From Posidonia oceanica (lineage: Eukaryota; Streptophyta; Magnoliopsida; Alismatales; Posidoniaceae), in assembly GCA_037176725.1 (NCBI GenBank), contig JAZBRS010000029.1, forward strand, positions 121,243,001-121,307,000: a stretch of DNA of 64,000 nt, read 5' to 3'. This document shows, piece by piece, positions 21,282-34,506 of the stretch. Each line of letters begins with the position of its first letter. The stretch's first letter is position 1. Made by a program: the position numbers and the translations under genes. The notes under the pieces were generated by a model. The model was not told the origin of the DNA and did no database searches. It worked only from the letters and a program-made list of their open reading frames with translations.

Positions 21282-23303
21282 AAACTGAGGCACTATATGA
21301 TGGCGTACCCGGTTCAGCTTTTGTGCCGGCATGATCCCATCAAGTTCCTCTTCCAAAAGCCGGCTCTGGTGGGCAGATGTGTCAAGTGGCAGGTGTTGTT
21401 GTCCCAATATGACATCACTTTTGTCACACAGAGATCTATGAAGGGCCAGGCTATGGTGGATCACCTCGCGGACTTCCCTCTGCCTGAATACCAACCCCTC
21501 CAGACACAGTTCCCCGACGAGGACATTCTTTTTGCGACGGAGGACTCAGAAGAGAGGGACCCTGAAGAGCAAGAGCAGTGGCGGTTGTACTTCGACGGCG
21601 CCGTCAATAAGAAAGGTCGGGGCATAGGCGCAGTGCTGACCACGCCTCATGGACAAATGATTCCTTTTGCGAGGAAGCTGACTTTCGCATGCACGAACAA
21701 TGAAGCAGAATACGAAGCATGCATCTTGGGTTTGAAAGTCGCCCTCGAGCACAAAGCGCAGAAGTTGCACGTGCACGGTGATGCCATGTTGGTAATCTCT
21801 CAGGTGAATGGCGACTGGAAGACAAAAGACCCCAAGCTCGTGCCATATCACGAATGTCTGCTGAGGCTAATAGAGGAGTTCAAGAGCATTGATTTCACAT
21901 ACATGAACAGGGCAAAAAATGCATATGCAGACGCATTAGCGACCTTGGCTTCTTGGCTCAGCATACCAGACAACAGCATGGTGGATGTGTCTGTCACCTG
22001 CATTCAGGAGCCTGCCCATTGCATGAATATAGAGGAAGCAGATCCGACAGTGGAGCAGCCATGGTATTATGATATCAAAGCATTCTTGGAGTCCGGTAGC
22101 GTCCCATCTGGCACCACTGCAGAAGATAAGAGAACTCTGGCGCGTCTGGCGTCAAAGTATGTACTGGGGGCTGGGCAGTTGTACAGAAGATCGTACAATC
22201 AGATGCTATTACGCTGCTTGGACAAACCAGAGGCTGACACCTTAATGCTTCAAGTGCATGCCGGGACCTGTGGCCCGCACATGAACGGTGTCCTTTTAGC
22301 TAAGAAAATCATGCTCCAAGGGTATTTCTGGCAAACCATGGAAGCGGACTGTTGCCGTTTCGTGCGTAAATGCCACAACTGTCAGATCCATGGCAATTTC
22401 ATCAAGGCTCCCCCTCATCAGCTGCACAACATGTCCTCGCCATGGCCTTTCTCCACTTGGGGGATCGACGTCATTGGCGCAATACACCCTGCTGCTTCAA
22501 ATGGCCATCGCTTCATCATGGTGGCAATAGACTACTTCACTAAGTGGGTGGAAGCAGCTTCCTACAGGACAGTCACCGCAGTGGCAACCGAGAAGTTCAT
22601 CAGAAACAACATCGTTGCCCGATACGGGGTCCCTCACTCCATCATCTCTGATAATGGCACGAACTTCATTGCCAAAAGAACTGAGGAGTTCCTACAGAAT
22701 TTCAGAATCAAGCATCACCGCTCCTCACCATACCGGCCACAGATGAATGGAGCAGTGGAGTCTGCCAACAAGAACATCATCAAGATCATGAAGAAGATGG
22801 CAGAAACCCACAAGGATTGGCACGATCAGCTCCCGTACGCACTCTGGGCGTACAGGACATCAATCTGGACCTCGACAGGAGCCACCCCGTACTCGCTGGT
22901 GTACGGCATGGAAGCTGTATTGCCTGTTGAAGTGGAGATCCCCTCGCTGCGAATCTTGCGAGAAGCTGAGTTGGAAGAGGCAGAATGGGTTGAAGACCGC
23001 TGCGTCCAACTGAACCTGATTGATGAGCACAGACTACAAGCCATGCACAATGCCCACTGTTATCAGAAGCGAATGGCTAGAGCATTCTTGAAGAAAGTCC
23101 GGCCCAGAAGCTTCCAGCCCGGAGATCTTGTTCTACGTGCCATTCATCTACCAGACGGTCGAGGCAAATTCCGACCTAACTGGCGCGGACCCTTTGTAGT
23201 TAAGCAGATCTTCTCAGGCGGCGCAGTAACTCTTGAGGACATGGACCAGGTCGAGCAGTCTGAGCCGGTCAACATGTGCTACCTCAAGAAGTACTACCAG
23301 TAG
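21282..23303 (+). pseudogene. RNase H (second, archaeal type) and integrase of element B, cut off by upstream TAG
   Basis: This continues the pol frame behind the TAG and is almost identical to copy A (2-2476). The archaeal-type RNase H carries Asp 21594, Glu 21702, Asp 21780 and Asp 21930. The integrase carries the HHCC finger and D-D-E (22467, 22650, 22758). The enzyme residues are intact. The few differences from copy A are nearly all transitions, for example Arg-to-Trp and Ala-to-Val changes. Without readthrough of the TAG it would not be translated as part of the polyprotein. Confidence 0.9.
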
Positions 23304-24529
23304 CTGGGAGTAGCCATTGCGGATTTCTTCCTCCCATTTGTCATGTTCTCGCCATCGTTGTATCTCTTTTGCTCTATCTCCTCCATACTTTACTTCATCC
23401 ACTCTCTCGCCTTTCCCGGCATCACAACACTCCTGTGCATCCCTGCTCATTCCGTTCACGCTCTCTTGTTAAACCATGCATTGCATTTTGCCCGGTGATG
23501 AAAACCGGAGGTGCTTGCCTGCTGCGAAAAGAGTCTCCCGACCTCACCTGATACTACTTAGATGTCTTGACTAGTGAGGGAGCCACCACTCAATGAGAGC
23601 GGGCGAATTGCCCAAACCCCTAAGGACCTACACCCTTTAGAAGAGTGCTAGGTGTTAGTCGGAAAGCAGTACATACCCCAGCCTAGATGTGCGAAAAAAG
23701 AAAGAGAAAGAGAAAGCCAAAAGTCTGTACCCGAAAGACCCTAACGCCCATCTCCCCTGGGGGAGGGGACAGCGGAAACCTGCAAGCCAAAAAAGAAGAG
23801 AAAAGAAAAGGAAAAGAAAAAGGGAACAAAAAAAAAAAGAAAAAACAAAAGGAGAATGATAGAAAAGAAAAGAAAGGGAGACAAAGGCCCCATTCCCGCA
23901 AAAAAAAAAAAAGAAAAAAAGAAGAAGAGAATAAAGGCAAGCAGGGTAACCCCGCACCTCTCACCTACCCCAGAAAAGAGCCAAAGCCCGGGTCAGGTCC
24001 TCCTCGCTTCCAAAATGGGAATAAGGAAAGCCCTGTACACCGACATAAAAAGAGAAAAAAGAGGTAGGAGTGAGTGTAAGTCCTTGAGAGTTTAGCATGG
24101 AGCCCGTCCTCTCTACACCACCACCAAACATCACCCATCCTTTCCTCGAGTGCCACCAACAAGTCAGGAGTCCGAGTAGAGTCCGGTGAGTTAAGGACCG
24201 CTCCCTTTCCACACAGCAGGCACCAAAGCACCCCGATACTGAGGGCAAGCTACACCAAATCACGCATGCATCTGCATTTTCCAGTCATCTCCACTCCTTC
24301 TGATCATTCTACTCCGTAAAAGCTTACTCCAGCGCTGAGACAGTACTTCTACTCAGCACGCGTTGGCACCGTCCGGCTGCAACAACCCGGGGTTCCTGAC
24401 AGTCCCCGCCACATCAACAGAAGGCCCTTACGCTTATACATGTTCAATTGCCATAGTCTGGATGTTTACTGCTAAATATGTTGCACCTATTTCTACCAGT
24501 TTCAGAATCTGCTTTCCTGTGATGGTTTT
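23304..24529 (+). other. pol-to-ORF2 spacer (copy B)
   Basis: Near-identical to 2477-3702, including the purine-rich A/G tract (about 23692-23942). No gene seen. Confidence 0.6.
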
Positions 24530-25825
24530 GTGCCTATGCGATATCTGATAATTCACTATCTTGGCAACAGGTATCTGAAGACTCTTGTAACAGCCGTCTG
24601 CCCACATCCCGCAATCTGTGCAATGGGTTTCCCTACCTTGGTAACCCCCACACACTGTTCTGAGATCCTACGAGAATGGATCGGTAGGCTTACAAAAGAT
24701 GACTGTGAGAAGCTGCGCCTGTGGGGCATTCCGACCAAGCTGCTCAAGGCTGCTGATGTAGAAGTGAGCCGCCATCTTCTGTGTGCTGCTGCGCGATTCT
24801 GGAAACCAGCACACCATGTCTTCCGTTTCGGCAAAACTGAACTGACACCCACACTGGAAGAAGTGCGTCGAATCTGTGGCTTTTCCAAGATCTTGGGGCC
24901 GCCTATCTTCATGAGGCGTGACGGATACTTGGCAGTCCTGAAACAGCTGACCGGCCTCTCTACCCAAAGTTGCCAGCAGAAGCTGATTTGTACTAGCGGG
25001 CCCATGCCTCTACTTCGCCTAGCATACTTTGATGATATTGTGGAAAAGCGCACTGAACTCGGAGACGAGCTGTGGCTCCGAGGGTTTGTCACCCGTTTCC
25101 TAGGCGAGCTGATCTTTACTCATGGCAAGGCAACAGTGGCCATCGAGATCGCTGAAATAGCGCTCGCCGTGGTGACCCAGCACATAGACCTGGCACCGGT
25201 TGTCTTGGCAGAGACCTACCGCGGTCTGGACCGCATCTCGCATCGCTGCCGCCACTTTCATGGTTGTGGATCATTCATTCAGGTCTGGCTAGCGGCGCAC
25301 ACTGAGATAGATTTTCTGCGCCCCCAAGTGCATGCTTTCGAGGCCTACTGCAGCAGCGGCCATGCCAAGGCAGCCAAGAGCGTCGAAGAAGAATATGAAA
25401 GGCTATCGGGACTGACAGACGACACAGTCACATGGCGCATCATTCCTTCTGCAGCCGAAGCATTCACTGTCTTCTTCAATATACACGACATGCGTCTGGT
25501 CGTGCTACCAGGATTTGCTGCGGGTGTAGAATATCACCCTATCAGAGTCATGCGCCAGTTCGGCTTCCAGTAGGGCGCCTTTGTCGACAGCACAGCGCCT
25601 AAGCTTCTTCAGGAATATCCACTCAGTACAATTGCCCCCACGAGGGAGTTGGCCAACCTGATGCAGCATGGTGTGCAATCCACAGACATCGCTGCGACAA
25701 AAGGTGTAGGGTGCACCCCCGAGTACATCACTAAAGTGCAGGACCTCTGGCCCATTGACGAAATCCCGCCGAGCGGTCCCTTGTTCTCTGACTCTGGAAG
25801 ATCAAAGAAGGCTCGAACCAGCTAG
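24530..25825 (+). pseudogene. PMD/DUF7745-like ORF downstream of pol, interrupted by one TAG (copy B)
   Basis: Same 347-codon frame as in A, with one Arg-to-His change near 25485. It ends at TAG 25571-25573 and then continues 83 codons to TAG 25823-25825. The internal TAG is shared with A, so it predates the duplication or was present in the inserted copy. Element C has CAG there. The family assignment is by recognition of the LTPTLEEV and LAETYRGLD...VWLAAH blocks only. Confidence 0.65.
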
Positions 25826-26205
25826 AGCCGTCATGCGGCTGTCATTCTGTCTTCCTTTCAAGTTGTGCTGTACTTTTTGGCCTGTCACGGGCATGTAACC
25901 AACAATTCTATCAATGCAAAACTGTTTTGTGCTGGCTGTTCACATCCCAAAGCTGATCATGCATTCCATGCTCCTCGTCGCTCACGTCCGGAGGCCCCTT
26001 GGCCCGACTGATTTCTCACATGACGCAGGAAAGTCCTCAGCAAACGACCCAGGCTCCAGGACCTCCGCGAACCCGCGCCGTCCAACCTGCTACCGGACAT
26101 ACCCGGCTGAGTCTCCTTTGGGCTGGTACCCCAAACTACTCGTCTGACAAACGCGTCAGTTTTGTCCATCCTTCACTTTCTCGATACCGGGGACGTTTCG
26201 ACTAA

Positions 26206-26232
26206 CCCCTGGTATCATCCTGATACCAAGGG
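26206..26232 (+). other. 12-bp hairpin with one mismatch (copy B)
   Basis: The arms CCCCTGGTATCA (26206-26217) and TGATACCAAGGG (26221-26232) pair with a single C/A mismatch. Copy A pairs perfectly. Confidence 0.8.
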
Positions 26233-26398
26233 CATCTTTTCAGACGCCCCGCGGTATCCCACCCTTGTTCTCATCTCCTCTTTGCCGGCCGATAAATCCG
26301 ATATCTTATCACCTTTCCCAATCAATCAATCTCATCATTATCTCATCTCCTCTTTGCCGGCCGATAAGTCCGATATCTTATCACCTTTTTCAACCAAG

Positions 26399-26756
26399 CT
26401 CTCATCATTACCTCACCCCCCTTCTTTAGCAGTAGCTCTCATCATTACCTCATCCCCCTTCTTTAGCAATAGTTCTCATCATTACCTCACCCCCCTTCTT
26501 TAGCAGTAGCTCTCATCATTACCTCATCCCCCTTCTTTAGCAATAGTTCTCATCATGATCCCATCCCCCTTCTTTAGCAATAGTTCTCATCATGACCTCA
26601 TCCCCCTTCTTTAGCAGTAATTCTCATCATGACCTCATCCCCCTTCTTTAGCAGTAATTCTCATCATGATCTCATCCCCCTCTTTAGCAATAACTCTCAT
26701 CATTACCTCATCTCCCTCTTTAGAAGTAGCCTCTCATCATGATCTCATCCCCTCTT
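26399..26756 (+). repeat. 37-bp tandem repeat (copy B)
   Basis: Same array as in A at the constant offset, with the same number of units. Confidence 0.9.
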
Positions 26757-26825
26757 ATCAAGCAATCAAGCACTCTTCAACCAATCATTCACCAATCACT
26801 CATCACTCGATCATTCATCAATCAA

Positions 26826-27717
26826 GCGCCCTTAGGCTGATATCCTAAACTATCAATCAATCAAGTTTTCTCAGGCTGATATTCCTAAACTATCTATCCT
26901 TTGGCCGATCCATGGTTGGCCCGCAGTTGTGTTATACGGCTGACATCCAGTAACTGTCCCTCGCAGTGCCGCCAGGCTGATAACCTAAACTATCTATCTA
27001 GGCTGGTAACCTAAACTACCTAGGCTGATATCCTAAACTATCTATCCAGGCTGATATTCCTAAACTATCCGGCATCTGCGTTATACGGCTGACATCCAGT
27101 AACTGTCCCTCGTAATTGCCCCCTCCAGTTGATAGGACTGTAAACTATCTATCTAGGCTGATATCCTAAACTATCTAGGCTGATATCCTAAACTATCTAT
27201 CTAGGCTGATAACCTAAACTATCGATCTAGGCTGATATCCTAAACTATCCATGGCAATTACGTTATACGGCTGATATCCAGTAACTATCCCTTGCAATTG
27301 CTCTTTCCAGTTGATAGGACTGTAAACTATCTATCTAGGCTGATATCCTAAACTATCGATCTAGGCTGATAACCTAAACTATCGATCTAGGCTGATATCC
27401 TAAACTATCTATCGCAATTGCATTATACGGCTGACATCCAGTAACTGTCCCTCGCAAGGCCGCCAGGCTGATAACCTAAACTATCTATCTAGGCTGATAA
27501 CCTAAACTATCTAGGCTGATATCCTAAACTATCTATCTAGGCTGATATCCTAAACTATCCGGCACTTGCGTTATACGGCTGATATCCAGTAACTATCACT
27601 CACAACTGCGCCTTCCGGTTGATAGGACCGTAAACTATCGCCAGGCTGATAACCTAAACTATCGCCCTCGGCTGATGATCCGAAACTCATCCGGTCGATA
27701 AGTCCGACAACCTATCG
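26826..27717 (+). repeat. Array of short palindromic repeats (copy B)
   Basis: Near-identical to 5999-6889, with the same compensated stem variants (GATA/TATC, GACA/TGTC, GGTA/TACC, GATGA/TCATC). One unit that reads GCTAATAACC in A reads GCTGATAACC in B, so the B version keeps the palindrome. Confidence 0.85.
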
Positions 27718-28103
27718 CCTCCCCGCGCGACTTCGTCCCAAAAGACGGAGCCCCGCATCCTTCCGCGTCTGGGAGAGGGTCCACCTCTCCCGTCGCTCCT
27801 TTGTGGCTTTTGGCTGTCCTTCTCTTTGTGGCAGGTCTGGATCTCCTCGTCAAGCTCCACGGCGCGCCGCAACGTCCCTCTTCAGCGTCGTCAACATCGC
27901 CAGCGTCACCCGCATCGCTTCGGTCCTCCCCATCGATACTAACTCTAGTACTAACTTTTGCATCGCATCCGCATTAGCATGCATCGCATACATTGCATCT
28001 CATCCATCTGCACCTGCACTTTGCATTGCGGCAACGATCCACGATGTTCGGCGCATCCGCCGAATAAATGGCTCACGCCGATAGCAACCCTCTGCTCTCG
28101 CCA

Positions 28104-28194
28104 GTCAAATGGGGTGTCCCGTCAACCCTGAGCAGCGGCCTCGCTTCGCTCGGCCTCGCTCAGGGAGGGGCATCTGTAGACACCCCATTTTGAC
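28104..28194 (+). promoter_or_regulatory. Inverted repeat spanning polypurine tract and LTR start (copy B)
   Basis: The arms are at 28104-28118 and 28179-28194, with inner arms at 28126-28133 and 28158-28165. The polypurine tract AGGGAGGGG lies at 28162-28170 and LTR2 starts at 28175. Confidence 0.85.
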
Positions 28195-31100
28195 AGGCTG
28201 GATCGTTTGGAGCCTTCCGGTGGCTGCTGGACCCGAATCTAGACCCGAACCCACGCCTTCCTCTCCTTCTTTCCCCTCAAAACAAGCCCGAACTCAACCT
28301 AGGATTACCCCCCTTTCCCGAACCCGAAAACCAACCAAAATCTATAGGAAAACTCACCTTTGATGACTTAGCAAACCCACCAAAAAGCCTGCAAAATCTC
28401 AAACCAGACCCTTCCCAAAAACCCTAGGAAACTTAGACAAAAATACCCTTTTTCTACACCTCAAAACCCCTCCAAAACTTCCTCAAAATCAAACCAAAAC
28501 TCCAGGACCAGAACTAGAAACCCTAGACCCCGCACCCGCCAAATTTCACCCCTTTCCGAGACTCCTAAGACCCCCTTTTGCCTGGATTATCGTTTTCTCT
28601 CTCCGGGATTATCGTTTTCTCTCTCCTCTCTCTCTCCTGATTATCGTCTCTCTTTTCATCCCCTTCTCGCCCTTTTTCTGGCTTGGCTGCGGGCCCCCTT
28701 TGTACTCCTACCCCTTCTCCACCTTATTCCTATTTTTATTTTATTTTTACCATTTTCCTTGAATTTTAAAAAGTCTTTTCCCTCAAACCTATCTCTTTCC
28801 CCTTTTATCCCCTTTTTTTCCCCTTTTCTCCTTCTTTTTCTTTTCTTCTTCTTTCCTTTGCAGAAAACCTCAAAAATCCTTAAAAATCTGTAAAACCCCA
28901 AGACCTAAAAGAAACAAATCAGAATCCCAAGAAAAGCAACTAAAAAACATTAAATAAATAATTAAAAGCCCAAACTTAATTAAATCAAGCTAAAAAGGAA
29001 AATCAAGCATGCAAACTAAAAAATGCAAAACAAACTAAAACAAAATACTGTAAAATCAACTAAAAATTGAAATGAAATCAGAACCTATCAAAGATGAAAG
29101 CCCCACTAAAAGAATTAAAAAACGAACCCTAAAAAGAAGAATCAAAAATCAAACAATGAAACAAGTAATTAAAGGAGGTAAAAGACTTAACCTAATAAAC
29201 ATAAGAAAGAAAACAACATAAGCACCTAACTAAAAAGGAAAAGAAAACACAGTTAAAAGACTTAAAATACTTAATCAAATCAGGAAAAATCCAACTAAAA
29301 AACATCAAGAAGAATTAACAAATAAAAATAAAAAACGTAGGTCAAAAGGCTTAAAGAGGGAAAACATAAAAGACTAGAACTAAAGGCCCAAAACTCACTC
29401 AAAATAATACGAAAATAAATCCTAAAAATCCTAATTAACATCCTAAAATACTTAACAAGAAAACACAATTTTAAAAACAATTTAAAAGAGTTTAACCAAC
29501 ACTTAATCAAGTGGGAAATGGATTGAAAACAAAATAAAACCCTAAAACACTAATCAAGCCTAAAACACGCTAATTAACCTAAAAACGGTCATTAAAAATC
29601 CAGATAAACGTCTAATCTACAACCCAAGTCATCCCATATTTTTATTTATTTTTATCTTATTTTCTCCTATTTTTTCTTTCCATCTTTCTTTCTTTCTTCT
29701 TTTTTATTTTCCTTTTCTTCCTTACTGGGCTTATCAGCCCGTCCACCATTTTCCTCCTTTTTTCAAAATTTCGGCCCACGGCCCGCTGCTACAGTCCGTC
29801 TTCCCCACCTTCTCCCGCGCGTTGCAGTGCTACAGTAGCACGCCGCCTGCGCTCCTGCCGCTCTGCCCGCCTGCCATGCTGCCCTCCTGCCATCTCCAGG
29901 CACGCGCCGAACTCCGTCCGTGCCTCCTGCCATCGCCACGCCGGAGCATTCAATGCGGCAGGCCTGCAAAAGCGAGGAAAAGAGTCGTCAGATCAAGGGG
30001 AGGAAAGGGGGAAATAAAGGTGAAAAACAGGAGGGAAAAAGAGGAGAAGGATAGAAGAGTTCATCCGGAGAGAGCACCACGATTCCAGAGCGAACCCCCA
30101 GCGCGAGAGAGTCCAATTCCCCCCTGAAAACCACCCAGAAAACTCAGATCTTCGACCTCTTGCTTCCGCAGCAGACCAGAGCCGAAAGCGCCCTCTAAAC
30201 CTCTCCGAATCGACTCCCCAATCTCACCCGAAAACTCCTGCAACTCCACTCCTTCCTCCCACAGCGAAACGAGCCCAGCATTCCTCCTCAATCCACCGGA
30301 AATCCAGCAGAACCCAATTCCCATCCCTTCTAAAATCCCCGACACCATAGACTTCCAATCGACCCCGAACTCTTCCCAGCTACTCCCTGAATCTCCACCT
30401 CCCTAAGCCCCCGACCTTCAGCCCTCTCTCCGACCGCCGGCAGAGAACTCCACTTCAAACACCTTGCTCCATTTCGGTCCGAAATCGCCTCCGCCAGCAA
30501 ACTCTTCCCACGGCCTCCAGAAGACCATCCTGACCGCCCAGAACCCTCCACTGAAGTCCCAGCTATTCACCGGAAGCCTCCATTCAATCCAACAAGCAAC
30601 AGGCACCTCCCCCGACCTCAGGCGACACCTGCAACACCCAACATTCCAACATCCTCCTCCGAGCTGCAGAACTCTGCTCCGAGCATCCAGGGAGAGCCGG
30701 AGGATCGTGTGGAACCGGTCCCAACGCCCGCGAGCCGCCGCCGACGCCCGCTCACTCCGGACGACCATCGCCGGCATTTGCAGAGCTCACCGACGTCGGG
30801 AGGACGCACCGGACACAGCCACAGGTAACCGCTGACCTCCTGGGCTCCCTCTCCCGCCTCTGATGCTTCTCCGCCGATCAGAGCCAGATCTCCGGCCCTC
30901 CTGCTCCAACTGCGTCTCGCCGGTCCGACCTTCGTCTCCGGCGCCGGCCGCTTGACTTCCGGGCGTTCCAACCAGCAGAACGCCGCCCCGACGGTCCCCG
31001 GAGCTCCGCACGGACGGCAGCAACAGCCTCTGCCGCCCAGCGCCTCCCCAGCTCCCCTGTGCCGGCGGTGGTGAGGACTGGAAGCTCACTGCTACAGTAC

Positions 31101-34100
31101 TCCCACCGCCGGCGGCCACTGTAGTTTTATTTTTTCAGTAATATGGTTTTTAGTGCAAATATTGCATTTCTACCTTAAGTTTTCTTATTTTTGCATTCTG
31201 GTCCCTGGATTATTTAAGTTGCCTAGTTTCTGATTTGTTATCTTGCTAAATTGCTCATTTTATTCCTACTTTTCAGTATTTCCATTTCGGTCCATTTACT
31301 GTGCTTTCTAGTTATAAAAAGTTTGAGTTTGGTCCTCCCGTTCTTGATTTTAGTATCTGGATCCTCCAGTAGAATATTTAATTTTAATGCATGAAATTTA
31401 CCTTATCATATTGCATTTCAGACCCCTGTTTTATGTCATTTTTGCGCCTTAGTCCACTGCACTATAGCCACTTAGGTTCTGATTTTTACATCTGGTTGAT
31501 GCATTGCATTTTCTACCCTCTGACTTTACATATTTGCATATAGGTCCATTTTAAATGGACAGTAACTCTTGCATGTATGTTTAGCTTATTACATTGCATT
31601 TTTGACCCTGATCTTTTTAAAAATCACATTGCAGTCCTGTGATCTATTTTTCAGAGCATGTGTTGCATATAAAATTGCATATTTGACCCCTGCATGATTT
31701 GAAAATCACACATAGAGCCTTGCATCTTTTAAAAAATCATGTGAAAAGACGGTTTTGCCCCCAAGTTGCATTTTAGCTCCTATGTTTGCAAAAATTGCAC
31801 GTAGACCCTCCACTTGCATTCCCGGACTCCCCAGAACCCCTGCTTTCTGAAAAATTTGCATTTTAGCCCCTTTCTTTCTTCAAAAATGCTTTTAAACCCC
31901 TGTTCTTTCCAAATCGTTTCCTTTATCTTTCCTTGCTTTGCATTGCATTCGGCATTCATTTAATCTTGCATTAAGCTCCCCTTTGCATACACTAAGCACT
32001 TTTAACTCTCCTTCACTTGGGAGGACCTTCAGGACACCCCTAGGACCCCCTGGACACTTAGATCTGTTCTTCTCCCCTGTTCTGGTCCTTCCGCTCCGAA
32101 GCTGCGATATCTTCCAATCCGACCGTTGGATCTCCTCAAGTAAGCTGCCCCGGCGACCGCAACGAAGCGCTCCTCAGCATGGACCGAGCAGACCTCCGAT
32201 CAGGCTCCCGGATCTCCCGGTATATCTTCCTGAACCCCCGCACTGCATTCACTTGCATATCATTTGCATCGTTTTGCGTGCCCTTTGTTTTTCACCTCGT
32301 TGTGCGTGCAGTCTTGTTTTCCCGCTCCGTTTTGCGTGCCGCCTCCTTGTCTTGCACCGTTTTGCGTGCCCTTTAGTTTCTTCGCCTCGTTTTGCGTGTT
32401 TTCAAGTTTTCTCGCTCCGTTTTGCGCGCCGCTTCTTTGTTTTGCACCGTTTTGCGTGCCCTTTAGTTTTCTCGCCTCGTTTTGCGCGCAGTCTTGTTTT
32501 TCCGCTCCGTTTTGCGTGCCTTCATGTTTTATCGCTCCGTTTTGCGTGCTGCTTCTTTGTTTTGCACCGTTTTGCGTGCCCTTTAGTTTTCTCGCCTCGT
32601 TTTGCGCGCATGTCTTGTTTTTCCGCTCCATTTTGCGTGCCTTCACGTTTTATCGCTCCGTTTTGCGCGCCGCTTCTTTGTTTTGCTCCGTTTTGGGTGT
32701 CCTTTAGTTTTCCCGCCTCGTTTTGCGCGCAGTCTTGTTTTCCCGCTCCGTTTTGTGTGCCTTCATGTTTTATCGCTCCGTTTTGCGCGCCGCTTCTTTG
32801 TTTTGCTCCGTTTTGCGTGCCCTTTAGTTTTCCCGCCTCGTTTTGCGCGCAGTCTTGTTTCTCCGCTCCGTTTTGCGTGCCTTCATGTTTTATCGCTCCG
32901 TTTTGCGTGCCGCTTCTTTGTTTCGCTCCGTTTTGCTTGCCCTTTAGTTTTTTTTCGCCTCGTTTTGCGTGTTTTCAAGTTTTCTCGCTCTGTTTTGCGC
33001 GCCGTTTCTTTGTCTTGCCTTGTTTTGCGTGCTTTCAAGTTTTCTTGCACCGTTTTGCGCGCCATTTCTTTGTCTTGCCTCGTTTTGCGTGCTTTCAAGT
33101 TTCTTCGCTCCGTTTTGCGTGCCCTTTAGTTTTTCCGCCTCGTTTTGCGTGTTTTCAAGTTTTCTCGCTCTGTTTTGCGCGCCGTTGCTTTGTCTTGCCT
33201 CGTTTTGCGTGCTTTCAAGTTTTCTTGCACCGTTTTGCGCGCCATTTCTTTGTCTTGCCTCATTTTGCGTGCTTTCAAGTTTCTTCGCTCCGTTTTGCGT
33301 GCCCTTTCGTTCTCTCGCCTCGACTTGCGTGTCCTTGTCTTCCTTGCCCGGTTTTGCGCCCCTCTTTCGTTTTTCCTGCACGGTTTTGCGTTCTTGTTCC
33401 ATTTCTTGCCCCATCTTGCATGACAACCCTGTTCTCGCATCTTTTGCGTATTTGTTTCGTTCCTCGCAGTGTTTTACGCGGTTTCCCTTGCATGTCGATT
33501 GCGTTGCCCGTTTTCCCCGCCGTTTTGGTTTTATCGCCTGCATTTGCATATAGGGCAATGATGCTTACTGTCCAGAGTTCTCACGAGCCAGGTTTCGCCC
33601 GGTTCGGAACACAGACAGCGTTGCTGAGCGCTTAGATTGCACGTTTACCTCCTTGCACCGTCTTTCATCACTTAGAGCACACCTTTGAGCATTTAGACAG
33701 GCATTCATTGGCACTTAGGCATTCAAAGTCTGCATTTCCCTGCATATGCGAGCGTAAGCCTAGAAAGACCGATTCTCAGGCGTGTCGGGGGTGCCTAACA
33801 CCTTCCCCGCGCGTAACAGGAGTCCTTACCCTCTCTTGGCCCGTAATGACCATATTGCCCTTGTCCTAGGCACGAGTCACATCATTTGCATTCATTTGCA
33901 TCTTATTTCTTTTGCATTGCTTTGCTTTGCACCTTTTGCTTGGTTTTGCGTGGTTATTCGCGCATTTCCCCGGTTTTCCTCGTCTTCCGATTTAATAGAC
34001 TTGGTGGCGACTCCGATTTTGTCTTATCTTCTTCTTTTCTTTCCCTTTTTCCTTTTTTTAAATGTTTTCGAGTTAGGTCTTCCTTCTCGGACATAGCCGC

Positions 34101-34179
34101 TTATAGTGAGCCTGATTCCGATCGGTGCACGCGAGCTTTGGCATCGTGCATGGACGATCCGAACACCGGGATTACTACA
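28175..34179 (+). repeat. LTR2, 6005 bp (3' LTR of element B)
   Basis: TGTAGACACC to ATTACTACA, colinear with LTR1 and of almost equal length. Scattered single-base differences are visible; I counted about three in the 300 bases around 30830-31130. It carries the same GC-rich block (29770-31117) and minisatellite. Immediately after it comes unrelated sequence (CCGGA), not a PBS, so this is the true right end of the array. Confidence 0.95.
32257..33327 (+). repeat. 30-bp minisatellite with higher-order units (LTR2)
   Basis: Same organisation as in LTR1, with four 120-bp units followed by two 180-bp units. The variant GCGCGCATGTC versus GCGCGCAGTC is distributed differently among the 120-bp units than in LTR1, which implies exchange between units while total length was kept. 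Confidence 0.9.
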
Positions 34180-34506
34180 CCGGACCTCGTAGGTCTCCTC
34201 CTCAGTTGGGTAGGAGGTAGTCACAACGGGAGGCACAACATTAGAAGTTGCCTCGGGACGTGTGAACTCGGGTGGGACGTTCATTGCTCGAGACTGATCT
34301 GCCTCCCCTCCTTCTTCATTTGCATCAGTGTGGTAATCGAAGGGGATGGAGGCGTGTGGGAATCTTCGCCGGCCGGCGACTCGTGGGAAGCCAGGGGTTC
34401 CTGGCCCTTCTATCTGTGAGGTTGAGCCTCTGAAGAAAGACCCATCCGGGCCTAGGCCTTGCTGTGCCATGGAGGTAGAGGTTGAAGACGTGCTCATGTG
34501 CTCCAT
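34180..34506 (-). CDS. gag-like N-terminal fragment of element E (partial)
   Basis: About 109 codons start at ATG 34506-34504 (MEHMSTSSTSTSMAQQ) and run into the LTR2 junction. The composition is Ser/Thr/Pro/Glu-rich with no recognisable domain. Position and leader length suggest it is the start of gag, which is an inference. Any continuation beyond 34180 reads into LTR2 and is an artefact of the insertion. Confidence 0.5.

Larger units (their letters stand above)
7348..34179 (+). mobile_element. Element B: complete giant Tat/Ogre-like retrotransposon, 26.8 kb
   Basis: LTR1 (7348-13354), PBS (13356-13373), leader with candidate intron, gag-pol (14674-23303), PMD/DUF7745-like ORF (24530-25825), repeat-rich 3' untranslated region, polypurine tract (28162-28170) and LTR2 (28175-34179). 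The gag-pol is broken by one frameshift (about 15115-15135) and two TAG stops (16251, 21279), so B cannot make its own full polyprotein. Its 5' neighbour is element A without any intervening sequence. Its 3' flank is element E in opposite orientation. Confidence 0.93.

Noticed and set aside
34024..34506. 160-codon minus-strand frame
   Set aside because: Only 34180-34506 belongs to element E. The rest is antisense LTR2.
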